From: Planctomycetota bacterium
Lineage (GTDB): Bacteria > Planctomycetota > B15-G4 > SIAN01
Reading direction: 5' to 3'
NCBI GenBank assembly: GCA_028289345.1
Contig: JANQQL010000025.1
Location: 558,001 to 622,000, forward strand
Length of the DNA stretch: 64,000 bases
How positions within the stretch are numbered: position 1 is the first letter of the stretch; each line of letters begins with the position of its first letter. The position numbers and the translations under genes are program-made. The notes beneath the pieces were generated by a model. The model did not search any database. It worked only from the letters and a program-made list of their open reading frames with translations, and was not told the DNA's origin. Shown piece by piece: positions 37,147-45,368 of this stretch.

Positions 37147-40131
37147 ATGGTGCCGCGCAAAATCGTCAAAGTGTGGTACCAGAACGACTGGGGACAGTTC
37201 GCTCGGCGTGATGAACGCTTGGTTCGGGAGTTCGTCCGGGACGATCGAGTGGAGACGGTGGTTCACTTGGAGCCGCCGGTTCACCGAGCGCGCTTGCAGG
37301 GAAACTCCCCTGGCCTCGCGGATCCCCTGGGATGGACGAGGCGCCGCGTTTCGGGGGTCCAACAGGGCAAGTTGACCTTGTTCACTCCGTGCTACGACCA
37401 GCCGACTCCGGCAAGGGCGTGGTCCCAGGCTCTCGCGCAAGTGGAAGCCGTCCTTCAGGAAAGAAACGCCTTCGGCGAGGGATCCGTGCTGTGGATCAAT
37501 GCTCCTTCCGCTCTCGGAGAATGGATGATCCGCAAGTTCGAGAGTCGGTTTCAGTGGCTGCTGGCGGAAGTGGAAGACGATCATCGTCACTATCACGTTG
37601 CGCGAGGCGAAGAGTTTCTTCAAACCCATCGCCTTTATGAGCGGACCCTTCGCTCCTCGGATCTGTTGATCTCCAATTCCACGGTGATGCTCGAAGAGTT
37701 TCGAGGCTGGCAGCCGATCGCGAAGCATGTTCCGAACGCTGTGAACTCGGACGACTTCGCTGACGCGGTGGTGGAACCGGATTGGCTGCGAGAGCTCCCT
37801 CGTCCCCGAATCACCTATGTCGGCAACTTGGCGCTGCGGTTGCGCCCGGACATCCTTCAGGCGGTGATCCGAGAGTTTCCCCAAAGCACGGTCATCCTGG
37901 CCGGGGAACCGACGGAGCCTTTGCGCCGCTTGCTTGGAACCTGCAGGAACGTTCACTTCCCGGGACGTGTCGCTCCGACGGAAGTTCCGGGATTGCTCTG
38001 TCACAGCGACGTTTTGTTGATGCCTCATCAGGTGGGAGCCTTCACCGATTCCATGGACCCGCAGAAGCTGTACGAGTTTCTTGCGAGTGGGCGTCCGGTG
38101 GTGGCCACGGCGGTGGCCGGGGCCAGGGACCACGCGGATCTCTTGTCCTTGGTGGATTCGCCGATGGAAGCCGTGAGGGCGGTGCGAGTGGCTCTCGAGG
38201 AGAAGGATCCCAGCCTTGCGAAGCGGCGCCGAGAGAGAGTGAGGGGCGAGACGTGGACTCGTCGCAAGGACCAGGTGTTTGCCGCCCTCGAAGGACTCCC
38301 TCGAGTGGGAGAGCGGCGACACATGGAACGCGAGATGGCGTACTTCGAGCACGATCGCCCAGAGATTCGGGCACTTGTGCCACCCTCCCGTCGCGAAATC
38401 TTGGACGTTGGTTGTGGGGCGGGAGTGCTTGGTGAATCGCTACAGCTCACCCGCGACAACGTCCGGGTGACGGGGATCGAACTCGATCCGAAAGCTGCCG
38501 CCCGCGCCCGGGAGCGGCTTTTCCGAGTGGAGGTCGGCGATTGTGTGTCTGCTCTCCGGCTGATTCCGGACGCCAGTTACGACACGATCTTGTTCGCCGA
38601 CATTCTCGAGCACCTCCCCGACCCGGGCGTCGCGCTCCACGAAGCGCGGCGGTTGTTGCGCCGCGACGGTGACCTGGTGATCAGTTTGCCGAACGTGCGC
38701 CACTGGTCAGTGTTGCGAGATCTTCTCGAGGGCGACTGGAAATACGAAGACGCGGGGATTCTTGATCGCACCCATCTTCGTTTCTTCACCCGGAGAAGCG
38801 CGACTCGCCTGTTGCAGGACAGCGGATTCACGGTCTCGGCAGTTCAGGGAAGCCACTGGTCGGATGAGTCGATGCCGGACGGCTTCGTGGCGGCATTGCG
38901 CTCGGTGGGACTCCGCGTCGAATCACTGGAAGAAGAGGCGGCGGAGCATCAATGGCTTTTTCGGGCGACGCCGGTCCTTCGAGCGATCGAGTCGCTTCCT
39001 CGGCGAGACGAGGATCGGTCCGGTGCGGAACATGGTGAGACCAAGGAGAGCGTCGTCGCGATCCCTCGGGTGCCGGCGGAGCCACGGAACCAGTCAGTTG
39101 CCGAGTCCGTGTCTGTGGTCATTCCGGTGTGCAATGCGGCGGACTACACCCAGCAATGCCTGGAGTCCGTGTTTTCCGAGGATTCCGTGCCGGGTGAGGT
39201 GATCGTGGTGGACAACGGTTCCGCCGACCACACCGCATCCGTGCTGCAACAATTCCCCTCGGTGCAAGTCCTCCGCAATGAGACGAATCAAGGGTTCTCG
39301 GTGGCGGTGAACCAGGGAATTCGTGCCGCCCACCGCGATCTTGTGTGTGTCTTGAACAACGACACGCTCGTCACGGAGGGGTGGCTGGAGGCCTTGGTTC
39401 GCCCACTTGTCGAGACAGTTGCCGGGAGTTCGTGCCCGGTTGCCGCAGTTGGCCCATGCACCAACTACGCGAACGGTGACCAACAGATCGACCTCAAGAA
39501 CCCGGGTACCCGCGAAGAGCTGTTCGCCGCAGTGAAGCGTTGGAATCACGACCACTGCGGTCGGCAGGAAGACGTTTCATTCCTCTCCGGATTCTGTTTT
39601 GCCGCCTCGCACGACACGCTTCGCAATCGTGGTTTCCAAGAGATCTATGGACAGGGCACCTTCGAAGACACGGAACTCAGTCGCGCCTTGAGAAAGGCCG
39701 GCCAACGACTGTTGATCGTGCGCGATTCTTACGTCCACCATTTCGGCAATCGGACTTTCCAGGCGCTTGGAATGGACATGCTGGAGAAACAGCGAGCCAA
39801 CGCCCAGCTGTTTGCGTCTCGTCACCAACAGGATTTGTACTTCCGTGCCCAAGCGGCGTTCCACGCAGAGCAGTTCGACAGAGCCGTTTCCCTCGCCGAA
39901 GAGGCGTTGAGGGAATCCCCTCGAGACCTGGACGCCACTCTGCAGATGGTCCTGGCATTGGAGCGGCGCGGAGACCAAGAGGAGGCCCAACGAGCGAGGG
40001 ACCGGTACCGCGCTTGGTGCCCCGATGACCACCGCGTTCCGGAGGGCCCGGAAACGCTTTCTCATTCGGAAACCCGTTCCCAGAAAGCGGTTCCTCGACA
40101 GCCCAAGACAGCTTTGGCGCTGCTCTCTTAA
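37147..40131 (+). CDS. Trifunctional glycosyltransferase-methyltransferase-glycosyltransferase
   Basis: This 994-residue fusion protein has four parts. Residues 1-375 form a GT4-like glycosyltransferase (NSTVMLEEFRGWQPIAKHVPNAV, then TYVGNL and the donor-site YEFLASGRPVVATAVAG). Residues 395-620 form a SAM methyltransferase (ILDVGCGAGVLGES, FADILEHLPDP). From about 654 there is a family 2 glycosyltransferase (SVVIPVCNAADYTQQCLESV, LNNDT near 736, FEDTELSRAL). From about 895 there is a TPR-like tail (AQAAFHAEQFDRAVSLAEEALRESPRDLDATLQM). Such fusions assemble and modify glycans on surface proteins. Here, between flgE and flgF, the substrate is probably the flagellum. Translation is coupled to the preceding glycosyltransferase. 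Confidence 0.88.
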   Translation: MVPRKIVKVWYQNDWGQFARRDERLVREFVRDDRVETVVHLEPPVHRARLQGNSPGLADPLGWTRRRVSGVQQGKLTLFTPCYDQPTPARAWSQALAQVEAVLQERNAFGEGSVLWINAPSALGEWMIRKFESRFQWLLAEVEDDHRHYHVARGEEFLQTHRLYERTLRSSDLLISNSTVMLEEFRGWQPIAKHVPNAVNSDDFADAVVEPDWLRELPRPRITYVGNLALRLRPDILQAVIREFPQSTVILAGEPTEPLRRLLGTCRNVHFPGRVAPTEVPGLLCHSDVLLMPHQVGAFTDSMDPQKLYEFLASGRPVVATAVAGARDHADLLSLVDSPMEAVRAVRVALEEKDPSLAKRRRERVRGETWTRRKDQVFAALEGLPRVGERRHMEREMAYFEHDRPEIRALVPPSRREILDVGCGAGVLGESLQLTRDNVRVTGIELDPKAAARARERLFRVEVGDCVSALRLIPDASYDTILFADILEHLPDPGVALHEARRLLRRDGDLVISLPNVRHWSVLRDLLEGDWKYEDAGILDRTHLRFFTRRSATRLLQDSGFTVSAVQGSHWSDESMPDGFVAALRSVGLRVESLEEEAAEHQWLFRATPVLRAIESLPRRDEDRSGAEHGETKESVVAIPRVPAEPRNQSVAESVSVVIPVCNAADYTQQCLESVFSEDSVPGEVIVVDNGSADHTASVLQQFPSVQVLRNETNQGFSVAVNQGIRAAHRDLVCVLNNDTLVTEGWLEALVRPLVETVAGSSCPVAAVGPCTNYANGDQQIDLKNPGTREELFAAVKRWNHDHCGRQEDVSFLSGFCFAASHDTLRNRGFQEIYGQGTFEDTELSRALRKAGQRLLIVRDSYVHHFGNRTFQALGMDMLEKQRANAQLFASRHQQDLYFRAQAAFHAEQFDRAVSLAEEALRESPRDLDATLQMVLALERRGDQEEAQRARDRYRAWCPDDHRVPEGPETLSHSETRSQKAVPRQPKTALALLS

Positions 40132-40170
40132 GTCGTTTATTTGTAGTCACTTGTGGCATTCTTGGGGAAT

Positions 40171-40186
40171 TGGCAACGAGTTTGCC
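40171..40186 (+). promoter_or_regulatory. Sigma-54 promoter of the flgF-flgL operon
   Basis: TGGCAA-CGAGT-TTGC has GG (40172-40173) and GC (40184-40185) ten bases apart and five of six consensus bases at -24. The predicted transcription start is about 40196-40199, only a few bases before the flgF ATG at 40201, so the flgF message would be almost leaderless. The element is also a short inverted repeat (TTGGCAA/TTTGCCAA). Confidence 0.75.
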
Positions 40187-40200
40187 AAGAGATGGACACT

Positions 40201-40938
40201 ATGAACTCCATCTCATCCATCGATCCCCGAGGTGCCGCCCACGCGGTCAGTCTTTCCATGCGCGCCATGGAGGCGCGGCTGGAATCCGTGGCATCCAACC
40301 TGGCGAATGCCAACACCACTGCGCACAAGAGGGTCACCGCCTTCTATGAGTCGTTTCGTGGTGAGCTGGATCGCCAGCAAGAAGGCATCCCCGCGATCCA
40401 ACTCGCGACCAGGCGGGACTTCCGCCAGGGCGAGATGGTGGAGACCGGGAACGCTCACGACCTGGCGTTGATGGGGCAGGGCTTCTTGGGCCTGGAGCAC
40501 GACGGAGAGGTCCAGTACGCGCGAGCCGCCAAGATCACCGTGGATGCCGACGGCTACTTGGTCAATCAACAGGGTTTGCGCCTTCTGGGGACCGCGGGTC
40601 CGGTCCGGCTGCCAGATCCACTTGCAGAACCCGTCGTCGACAAAGATGGCACGGTCAATGTCAACGGCGAGCCGGTCGGAAAGCTGCGTCTGGTGGGATT
40701 CGATCGCGAACAGGATCTCGAAGAAGCCGGCCCCGGACTGTTTCGAACGGCGGAAAACCAGGCTCCCGTGCGTCCTCAAGATCTCGAAGTTTGGCGAGGT
40801 TACAAGGAGTCTTCCAATGTCAACCCGCTGCAAGAGATGGTGAACCTGATTTCGATCCAACGCCAGTTTCAGTCGTCCCAACGAGCGCTGACGACTCACG
40901 CTGATATGCGCCGAACCCTCATCCAGAGTTTGAGATAG
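40201..40938 (+). CDS. flgF: Flagellar proximal rod protein FlgF
   Basis: This 245-residue rod protein has the family signatures ESVASNLANANTTAHKRVTAFYES at the N-terminus, LMGQGFLGLEHDGEVQYARAAKITVDADGYLVNQQG in the middle and SSNVNPLQEMVNLISIQRQFQSSQRAL at the C-terminus. It precedes flgG, as FlgF usually does. I take the ATG at 40201; earlier in-frame starts lie upstream of the predicted transcription start. No ribosome-binding site precedes 40201, consistent with near-leaderless translation. Confidence 0.88.
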   Translation: MNSISSIDPRGAAHAVSLSMRAMEARLESVASNLANANTTAHKRVTAFYESFRGELDRQQEGIPAIQLATRRDFRQGEMVETGNAHDLALMGQGFLGLEHDGEVQYARAAKITVDADGYLVNQQGLRLLGTAGPVRLPDPLAEPVVDKDGTVNVNGEPVGKLRLVGFDREQDLEEAGPGLFRTAENQAPVRPQDLEVWRGYKESSNVNPLQEMVNLISIQRQFQSSQRALTTHADMRRTLIQSLR

Positions 40939-40950
40939 GAATCTCGATCG

Positions 40951-41739
40951 ATGCTGAAAGCTCTGTTCACGTCCGCGACGGGCATGAAAGTGCAGCAAAC
41001 CAACGTTGACGTCATCGCCAACAACTTGGCCAACGTCAACACCACGGGCTACAAACGGGCCCAGGCGGACTTCCAGGATCTGCTTTACGTGATCCGGCGG
41101 CAGCCCGGCGCGCCGACGACCTCCGGGTTCAACTCGACCCCGAGCGGTGTACAGATCGGATCGGGTGCTGAGTTGCTCTCCACGAGCAAGATCTTCACTC
41201 CTGGCGTGTTGGAACCCACCGACCGTGACCTGGACATCGCGATTCAGGGCGAAGGGTTCTTCGAAGTGGATCATCCCAGCGGAAACATCGCGTACACCAG
41301 GGATGGCGCTCTGCGAGTGGACTCCAACGGAACCCTGACCACCGCGCAAGGATATCCCCTCTCGGCCGGCATCACGGTCTCGCCGGACACTCGGGGAATC
41401 ACGATCTCCCAGGACGGCACGGTGACCGCGTTGCTCCAAGACAATTCATTCGCTCAGGTCGGCGTGCTGCTCCTTGCTCGCTTCTCGAATCCGTCGGGGT
41501 TGCGGGCCGCGGGAGGCAACCTGTTCTTCGAAACGGAATCTTCGGGTGCTCCCGCGACCGTGACTCCGGGAGACCAGGGAACGGGAACCATCACTCAGGG
41601 CTTTCTTGAACGATCCAATGTCGACGTGGTGGGAGAGCTGGTCAATCTCATCACCGCGCAGCGTGCCTACGAGATCAACTCTCGAGCGATTCGAGTGGGC
41701 GACGAGATGTTGCAAGAAGTGAACAACCTGGTCCGCTGA
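40951..41739 (+). CDS. flgG: Flagellar distal rod protein FlgG
   Basis: FlgG forms the distal rod, which passes through the P- and L-rings. The 262-residue product has the usual length and signatures: VDVIANNLANVNTTGYKRAQADFQDLLY, DIAIQGEGFFEVDHPSGNIAYTRDGALRVDSNG and SNVDVVGELVNLITAQRAYEINSRAIRVGDEMLQEVNNLVR. It lies 12 bases after flgF and before flgA. Confidence 0.97.
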   Translation: MLKALFTSATGMKVQQTNVDVIANNLANVNTTGYKRAQADFQDLLYVIRRQPGAPTTSGFNSTPSGVQIGSGAELLSTSKIFTPGVLEPTDRDLDIAIQGEGFFEVDHPSGNIAYTRDGALRVDSNGTLTTAQGYPLSAGITVSPDTRGITISQDGTVTALLQDNSFAQVGVLLLARFSNPSGLRAAGGNLFFETESSGAPATVTPGDQGTGTITQGFLERSNVDVVGELVNLITAQRAYEINSRAIRVGDEMLQEVNNLVR

Positions 41740-41751
41740 CGGAGTTTGACG

Positions 41752-42711
41752 ATGAACTTCTTGCTGATACTTGCGACTCTGACGAATCTGACCGACGAGG
41801 GCATCCGCATCCACTTGTTCGAGGCCGCGGAGGTGACCTCTCGGAACGTCTTGCTGGGCGACGTGGCTCGAGTTGAGGGTCAGGGGCTCGCGGCGGAGCA
41901 ACTGCGGAAGCTCGACCTTGGACGAGCTCCCGTCCCGGGTCACACGCGAACCCTCACGGTGGCAGGGATCCGTGTCGCGGCAGAAGTCAGCGGCCGACCG
42001 ATGTCCGCGCGGCAGTTCTCCGGAGCGACCGAGGTGCTTGTGCGCACAGAGACTCGCGCCATGGATCCCGAACTCCTCCGTCAGGAAGCCGAACGATTCC
42101 TGCGAGCCAATCTGGGGTCGGTCGGCGACCGAATGCTCTTCGAGTTGACGAAGGATCCCGGAACGATCGCGCTCTATCCGAAGCTCGGTTCGCCGGAGAT
42201 CACCGCCGACTGGTTTGGAGCCCCTCGGGATCGAGGAACGGTGCAGCTCAAACTGGTCGTGTCTCAGGACGGCGAGGCGGTGGGAGAGACGACCGCCGCC
42301 TATCGGGTTCGGCGATTCGGTGCGGTGCTGCGTCTGCTTCAACCGGTCGCGAAAGGACAGGCCGTGCGACCGTCCCAAGTGGTTCGCGTCGAGCGCGAAC
42401 TGACCGATCTGCGCGGTCAGCCGGTGACGCGCTTGAGCGATGTCACCGAATTGGAAGCGAGTCGCGGATTGCCGGCCGGGAAGATCCTGACCCACGACTT
42501 GTTCCAAGAGCCAATGCTCGTTCGCCAGGGCGACCAGGTTCGCCTGATCTATCGCCAAGGATCGCTAAGGATCCTGGCCACCGGGGTCGCGCGTCGCTCC
42601 GGACGACGGGGAGAACGAATTCCGGTGATCAACCCCGCCACCGATCACTTGCTCATGGCCAACTTGGTCGGCCGCGGGTTGCAGGGCGAAGCCATCGCCC
42701 AGGTACAGTAG
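41752..42711 (+). CDS. flgA: P-ring assembly chaperone FlgA
   Basis: FlgA is a periplasmic chaperone for FlgI. The 319-residue product has a short N-terminal hydrophobic signal and a C-terminal SAF domain (about residues 195-315: LLQPVAKGQAVRPSQVVRVERELTDLRG, then ASRGLPAGKILTHDLFQEPMLVRQGDQVRLIY), the part diagnostic of FlgA. It is longer than E. coli FlgA because of an N-terminal beta-rich extension. I use the ATG at 41752, seven bases after GGAG, rather than the in-frame TTG two codons earlier. It is followed by flgH and flgI, its client. Confidence 0.88.
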   Translation: MNFLLILATLTNLTDEGIRIHLFEAAEVTSRNVLLGDVARVEGQGLAAEQLRKLDLGRAPVPGHTRTLTVAGIRVAAEVSGRPMSARQFSGATEVLVRTETRAMDPELLRQEAERFLRANLGSVGDRMLFELTKDPGTIALYPKLGSPEITADWFGAPRDRGTVQLKLVVSQDGEAVGETTAAYRVRRFGAVLRLLQPVAKGQAVRPSQVVRVERELTDLRGQPVTRLSDVTELEASRGLPAGKILTHDLFQEPMLVRQGDQVRLIYRQGSLRILATGVARRSGRRGERIPVINPATDHLLMANLVGRGLQGEAIAQVQ

Positions 42712-42727
42712 CGAAAGGAATCGAAAC

Positions 42728-43330
42728 GTGAACCGACGATGGACGTTGGCGTGGTTGCTGGTCGCATCTCTAGGGAGTCCCAGTGCGGGCCAGTCCCTTT
42801 GGAATGGGCGCACCGCCGGCGGCGGTGGCTGGATCACGGACACCGTGGCTTTGCGAGTCGGTGACATCATCACGGTGATGATCGAAGAGCGGCAGCTAGT
42901 CATCGACGACGGCAAAGTCGAGCTGTCCAAAGAAGTGGAGCTGGACGCTTCAATCCAGAACTTTGACGTCAAACCGAACACTTTCAACACTCTGCCCGCT
43001 CTTCGTTACACCAACGGACGCACGTTCGATGGGGAAACCAAGTACTCGCAGAACGGCGACTTCCGAACCACCATCACCGCCGTCGTCATCGATCGGCAGC
43101 CCAACGGCAACTTGCTCGTGGAAGGCCGTCGCACCATCGAGTTGGACGGAGAGTACAAGCAGATGCATGTGCGCGGGTGGGTACGGCCGGTCGATGTCGG
43201 GACGGACAACACCGTGCCGTCCTCCAAAGTCGCCAACGCTCATATCTACTACGACACCGAAGGCGATCGATCCGAAAGCACCTCCAAAGGCTGGTGGGAG
43301 AAGCTGATGGATCTGATCTGGCCCTTCTGA
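42728..43330 (+). CDS. flgH: Flagellar L-ring protein FlgH lacking a lipobox
   Basis: FlgH forms the outer-membrane L-ring. The 200-residue product has family segments SLWNGRTAGGGGWITDTVALRVGDIITVMIEE, VIDRQPNGNLLVEGRRTIELDGEYKQMHVRGWVRPVDVGTDNTVPSSKVANAHI and the C-terminal GWWEKLMDLIWPF. Most FlgH proteins are lipoproteins. Here the signal peptide ends SPSAGQS and the protein contains no cysteine at all, so it cannot be lipidated in the usual way. The start is GTG at 42728 with GAAAGGA upstream. Confidence 0.93.
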   Translation: MNRRWTLAWLLVASLGSPSAGQSLWNGRTAGGGGWITDTVALRVGDIITVMIEERQLVIDDGKVELSKEVELDASIQNFDVKPNTFNTLPALRYTNGRTFDGETKYSQNGDFRTTITAVVIDRQPNGNLLVEGRRTIELDGEYKQMHVRGWVRPVDVGTDNTVPSSKVANAHIYYDTEGDRSESTSKGWWEKLMDLIWPF

Positions 43331-43342
43331 ACGAGAGTCTTC

Positions 43343-44515
43343 ATGAATTCATTCATTCTGTGCGTCGCACTGCAAGTCCCGGTGCAGGGAGAGGTTCCCC
43401 CGATCGCCGACTCGAGCGCTCAGGCGACGATCCAGGCCGCCGGACTGCTCGACCCGGTCAGCAACGTGGTGCCGACCACGGCGGTGGAGGCGCGGATCCT
43501 CGATCTCGTCGACATCGACGGTGTGCGGCGCAATCAGCTGGTGGGCACCGGGCTCGTGGTCGGGTTGCGCGGAACCGGAGATTCGGGAGAAGCGGCACGC
43601 AAGGCGGTCGCCAACTACATCCGTCGCTCGAACTTGCAGGTTGTGGCCGCGGATGTCTCTTCGGGGAATGTGGCATTGGTTTCCGTCACGGCAACCCTCG
43701 AGCCCTTTGCTGCTTCCGGAACGACCACCGATGTTCACGTTCACTCGATCGGTGAATCCACCAGCCTGTTCGGCGGGCAGTTGCTGCAGACGCCGCTCTA
43801 TGGAGCGGACGGCGGTGTTTACGTCGTCGCTCAGGGGGCGGTCTCGGTGGGTGGTTTCTCGGCGGGAGGGGATGCCGCGTCGGTCACCCAGAATCACCCG
43901 GTGGTGGGGATTGTCAGCGGCGGAGGCATCATCGAGCGTGAAGTTCCGATGCAGATGGTGGGCGCCGATGGATTCATGCATTTGCATCTGCGCTCACCCA
44001 ACTACATGACCGCCACCCGAATGGCCCAGCGCTTGAACGATGTGTTTCCGCAGAGTGCATTGGCCATCAACAAAGCCACCATTCGCCTCCAGGTTCCTGA
44101 TTCCCATCAGGAGGATGTGGTCGGGTTCATCTCGGAGTTCGGTCAGCTGTTTGTCTCCCCGGGAGATGAGGCCGTGGTGGTCATCAATGAGCGAACGGGG
44201 ACCATCGTCGCCGGTCATCAAGTGCGCATTTCCACGGCTGCCATCACCCACGGGAATCTCACGATCAGCATTGCCGAGTCTCCCCAGGTGTCCCAGCCGC
44301 AGCCCTTCTCCGATGGCGAGACCACCGTGGTCCCGCGAACCGATCTCGACGTCCAGGTGGAAGACCGTGGCCTCATGGTCGTCCCTGGGGGGGCCTCCGT
44401 GAGCGAACTGGCAACGGCGCTGAACCGATTGGGAGTTTCCTCTCGCGATTTGATCAGCATCTTCCAAGCGCTGAAACGAGGCGGGCAGTTGCACGCCCGA
44501 CTGGAGGTCCTCTGA
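43343..44515 (+). CDS. flgI: Flagellar P-ring protein FlgI
   Basis: FlgI forms the periplasmic P-ring around the rod. The 390-residue product shows the family pattern ARILDLVDIDGVRRNQLVGTGLVVGLRGTGDSG, DVHVHSIGESTSLFGGQLLQTPLYGADGGVYVVAQGAVSVGGF and the C-terminal TDLDVQVEDRGLMVVPGGASVSELATALNRLGVSSRDLISIFQALKRGGQLHARL. The N-terminal export signal is short and weakly hydrophobic (MNSFILCVAL). The presence of FlgH and FlgI shows a diderm basal body. The stop shares one base with the flgJ start. Confidence 0.96.
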   Translation: MNSFILCVALQVPVQGEVPPIADSSAQATIQAAGLLDPVSNVVPTTAVEARILDLVDIDGVRRNQLVGTGLVVGLRGTGDSGEAARKAVANYIRRSNLQVVAADVSSGNVALVSVTATLEPFAASGTTTDVHVHSIGESTSLFGGQLLQTPLYGADGGVYVVAQGAVSVGGFSAGGDAASVTQNHPVVGIVSGGGIIEREVPMQMVGADGFMHLHLRSPNYMTATRMAQRLNDVFPQSALAINKATIRLQVPDSHQEDVVGFISEFGQLFVSPGDEAVVVINERTGTIVAGHQVRISTAAITHGNLTISIAESPQVSQPQPFSDGETTVVPRTDLDVQVEDRGLMVVPGGASVSELATALNRLGVSSRDLISIFQALKRGGQLHARLEVL

Positions 44516-44868
44516 TGGAGGGGTTGCTCGCCACGGCGGTCTCGGCGGAAAAGCACCCGCAGATGCTGCGCACCGAATTCGAAGCGCTGTCCCACGGAGC
44601 GAACGGCCTCGAGGAAGCCTGCAAGCAGTTCGAAGCCCTGTTCCTGTCATCCCTGGTTCAACAGGTCACCCGCCCGGCGGAAGGGAAAGGGCTGCTGGGA
44701 GACGGCCCCGGAAGCGAGGTGCTGAACGGGTTGGTGGAACAAACATTGTCCGAGCAGATCGCCAAATCTGGCGGAGTCGGCGTTGCGGAGCGAATGATCG
44801 AATCCTTCCAGGATCATGAAGCCGCCGTTCGTGCCGCCCAAGAAACCGATTCAAAAGGAACGTCATGA
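44515..44868 (+). CDS. flgJ: Rod-binding protein (FlgJ N-terminal domain only)
   Basis: This 117-residue protein matches only the rod-capping half of FlgJ (LEEACKQFEALFLSSLVQQVTRPAEGKGLLGDGPGSEVLNGLVEQTLSEQIAKSGGVGVAERM). The C-terminal muramidase domain of enteric FlgJ is missing, as in many other phyla, so a separate peptidoglycan hydrolase must open the wall for the rod. It overlaps flgI by one base and flgN by four. Confidence 0.92.
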   Translation: MEGLLATAVSAEKHPQMLRTEFEALSHGANGLEEACKQFEALFLSSLVQQVTRPAEGKGLLGDGPGSEVLNGLVEQTLSEQIAKSGGVGVAERMIESFQDHEAAVRAAQETDSKGTS

Positions 44869-45365
44869 AAGCTTTGTTTTCACAGTTGGAAAGAAACATC
44901 CAAGAAGAGATCCGAGTTCAGCAGGAGATCGAGAAGCTCCTCGATCAACAGCTTTCGATCCTCATTGATGGCGGAAAGCGCGGACTCCCCGAGACATTGA
45001 AAGCCGCCGAAGCCGGAATCTTGCGGAGCCAGCAGTTGGACACCGAGCGCCAGGGGCTGCTTGGCGAGATTGGTCAGAAGCTGGGACTGTCACGGGACGA
45101 CGTCACCTTGGCAAAGGTCACCGAGCTGCTGGAAGAGCAGGATGCGGAACCAAGCTTGGCTGCTCAACGAGATGAGCTGCGCCAGGTGATTCGTCGGGTC
45201 AAAGAGTTGAATCGAAAAGTCTCTCTGCTGTGCCGTCACTCCGTGCATTTCATCGAGGACTTGCTCAGCGTTCTGATGGGAAAGACAGATCAGGTTTCTC
45301 GGACTTACACACGGCAAGGAAAAGTGACAGCCGCTGGCGGAAACGTCGCCTCACCGAAAGGATAG
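44865..45365 (+). CDS. flgN: Flagellar export chaperone FlgN
   Basis: FlgN is the cytoplasmic chaperone for FlgK and FlgL. The 166-residue product is helical throughout, with the FlgN-type N-terminal helices (ERNIQEEIRVQQEIEKLLDQQLSILI) and a central LDTERQGLLGEIGQKLGL. It lies between flgJ and its clients flgK and flgL, three bases before flgK. The family is weakly conserved, so position contributes much to the call. Confidence 0.85.
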   Translation: MKALFSQLERNIQEEIRVQQEIEKLLDQQLSILIDGGKRGLPETLKAAEAGILRSQQLDTERQGLLGEIGQKLGLSRDDVTLAKVTELLEEQDAEPSLAAQRDELRQVIRRVKELNRKVSLLCRHSVHFIEDLLSVLMGKTDQVSRTYTRQGKVTAAGGNVASPKG

Positions 45366-45368
45366 ACC

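Noticed and set aside
36439..38352. A 637-codon minus-strand open frame across the two glycosyltransferase genes
   Set aside because: It spans the junction of two well-supported plus-strand genes and its translation shows no domain; it is an artefact of codon bias.
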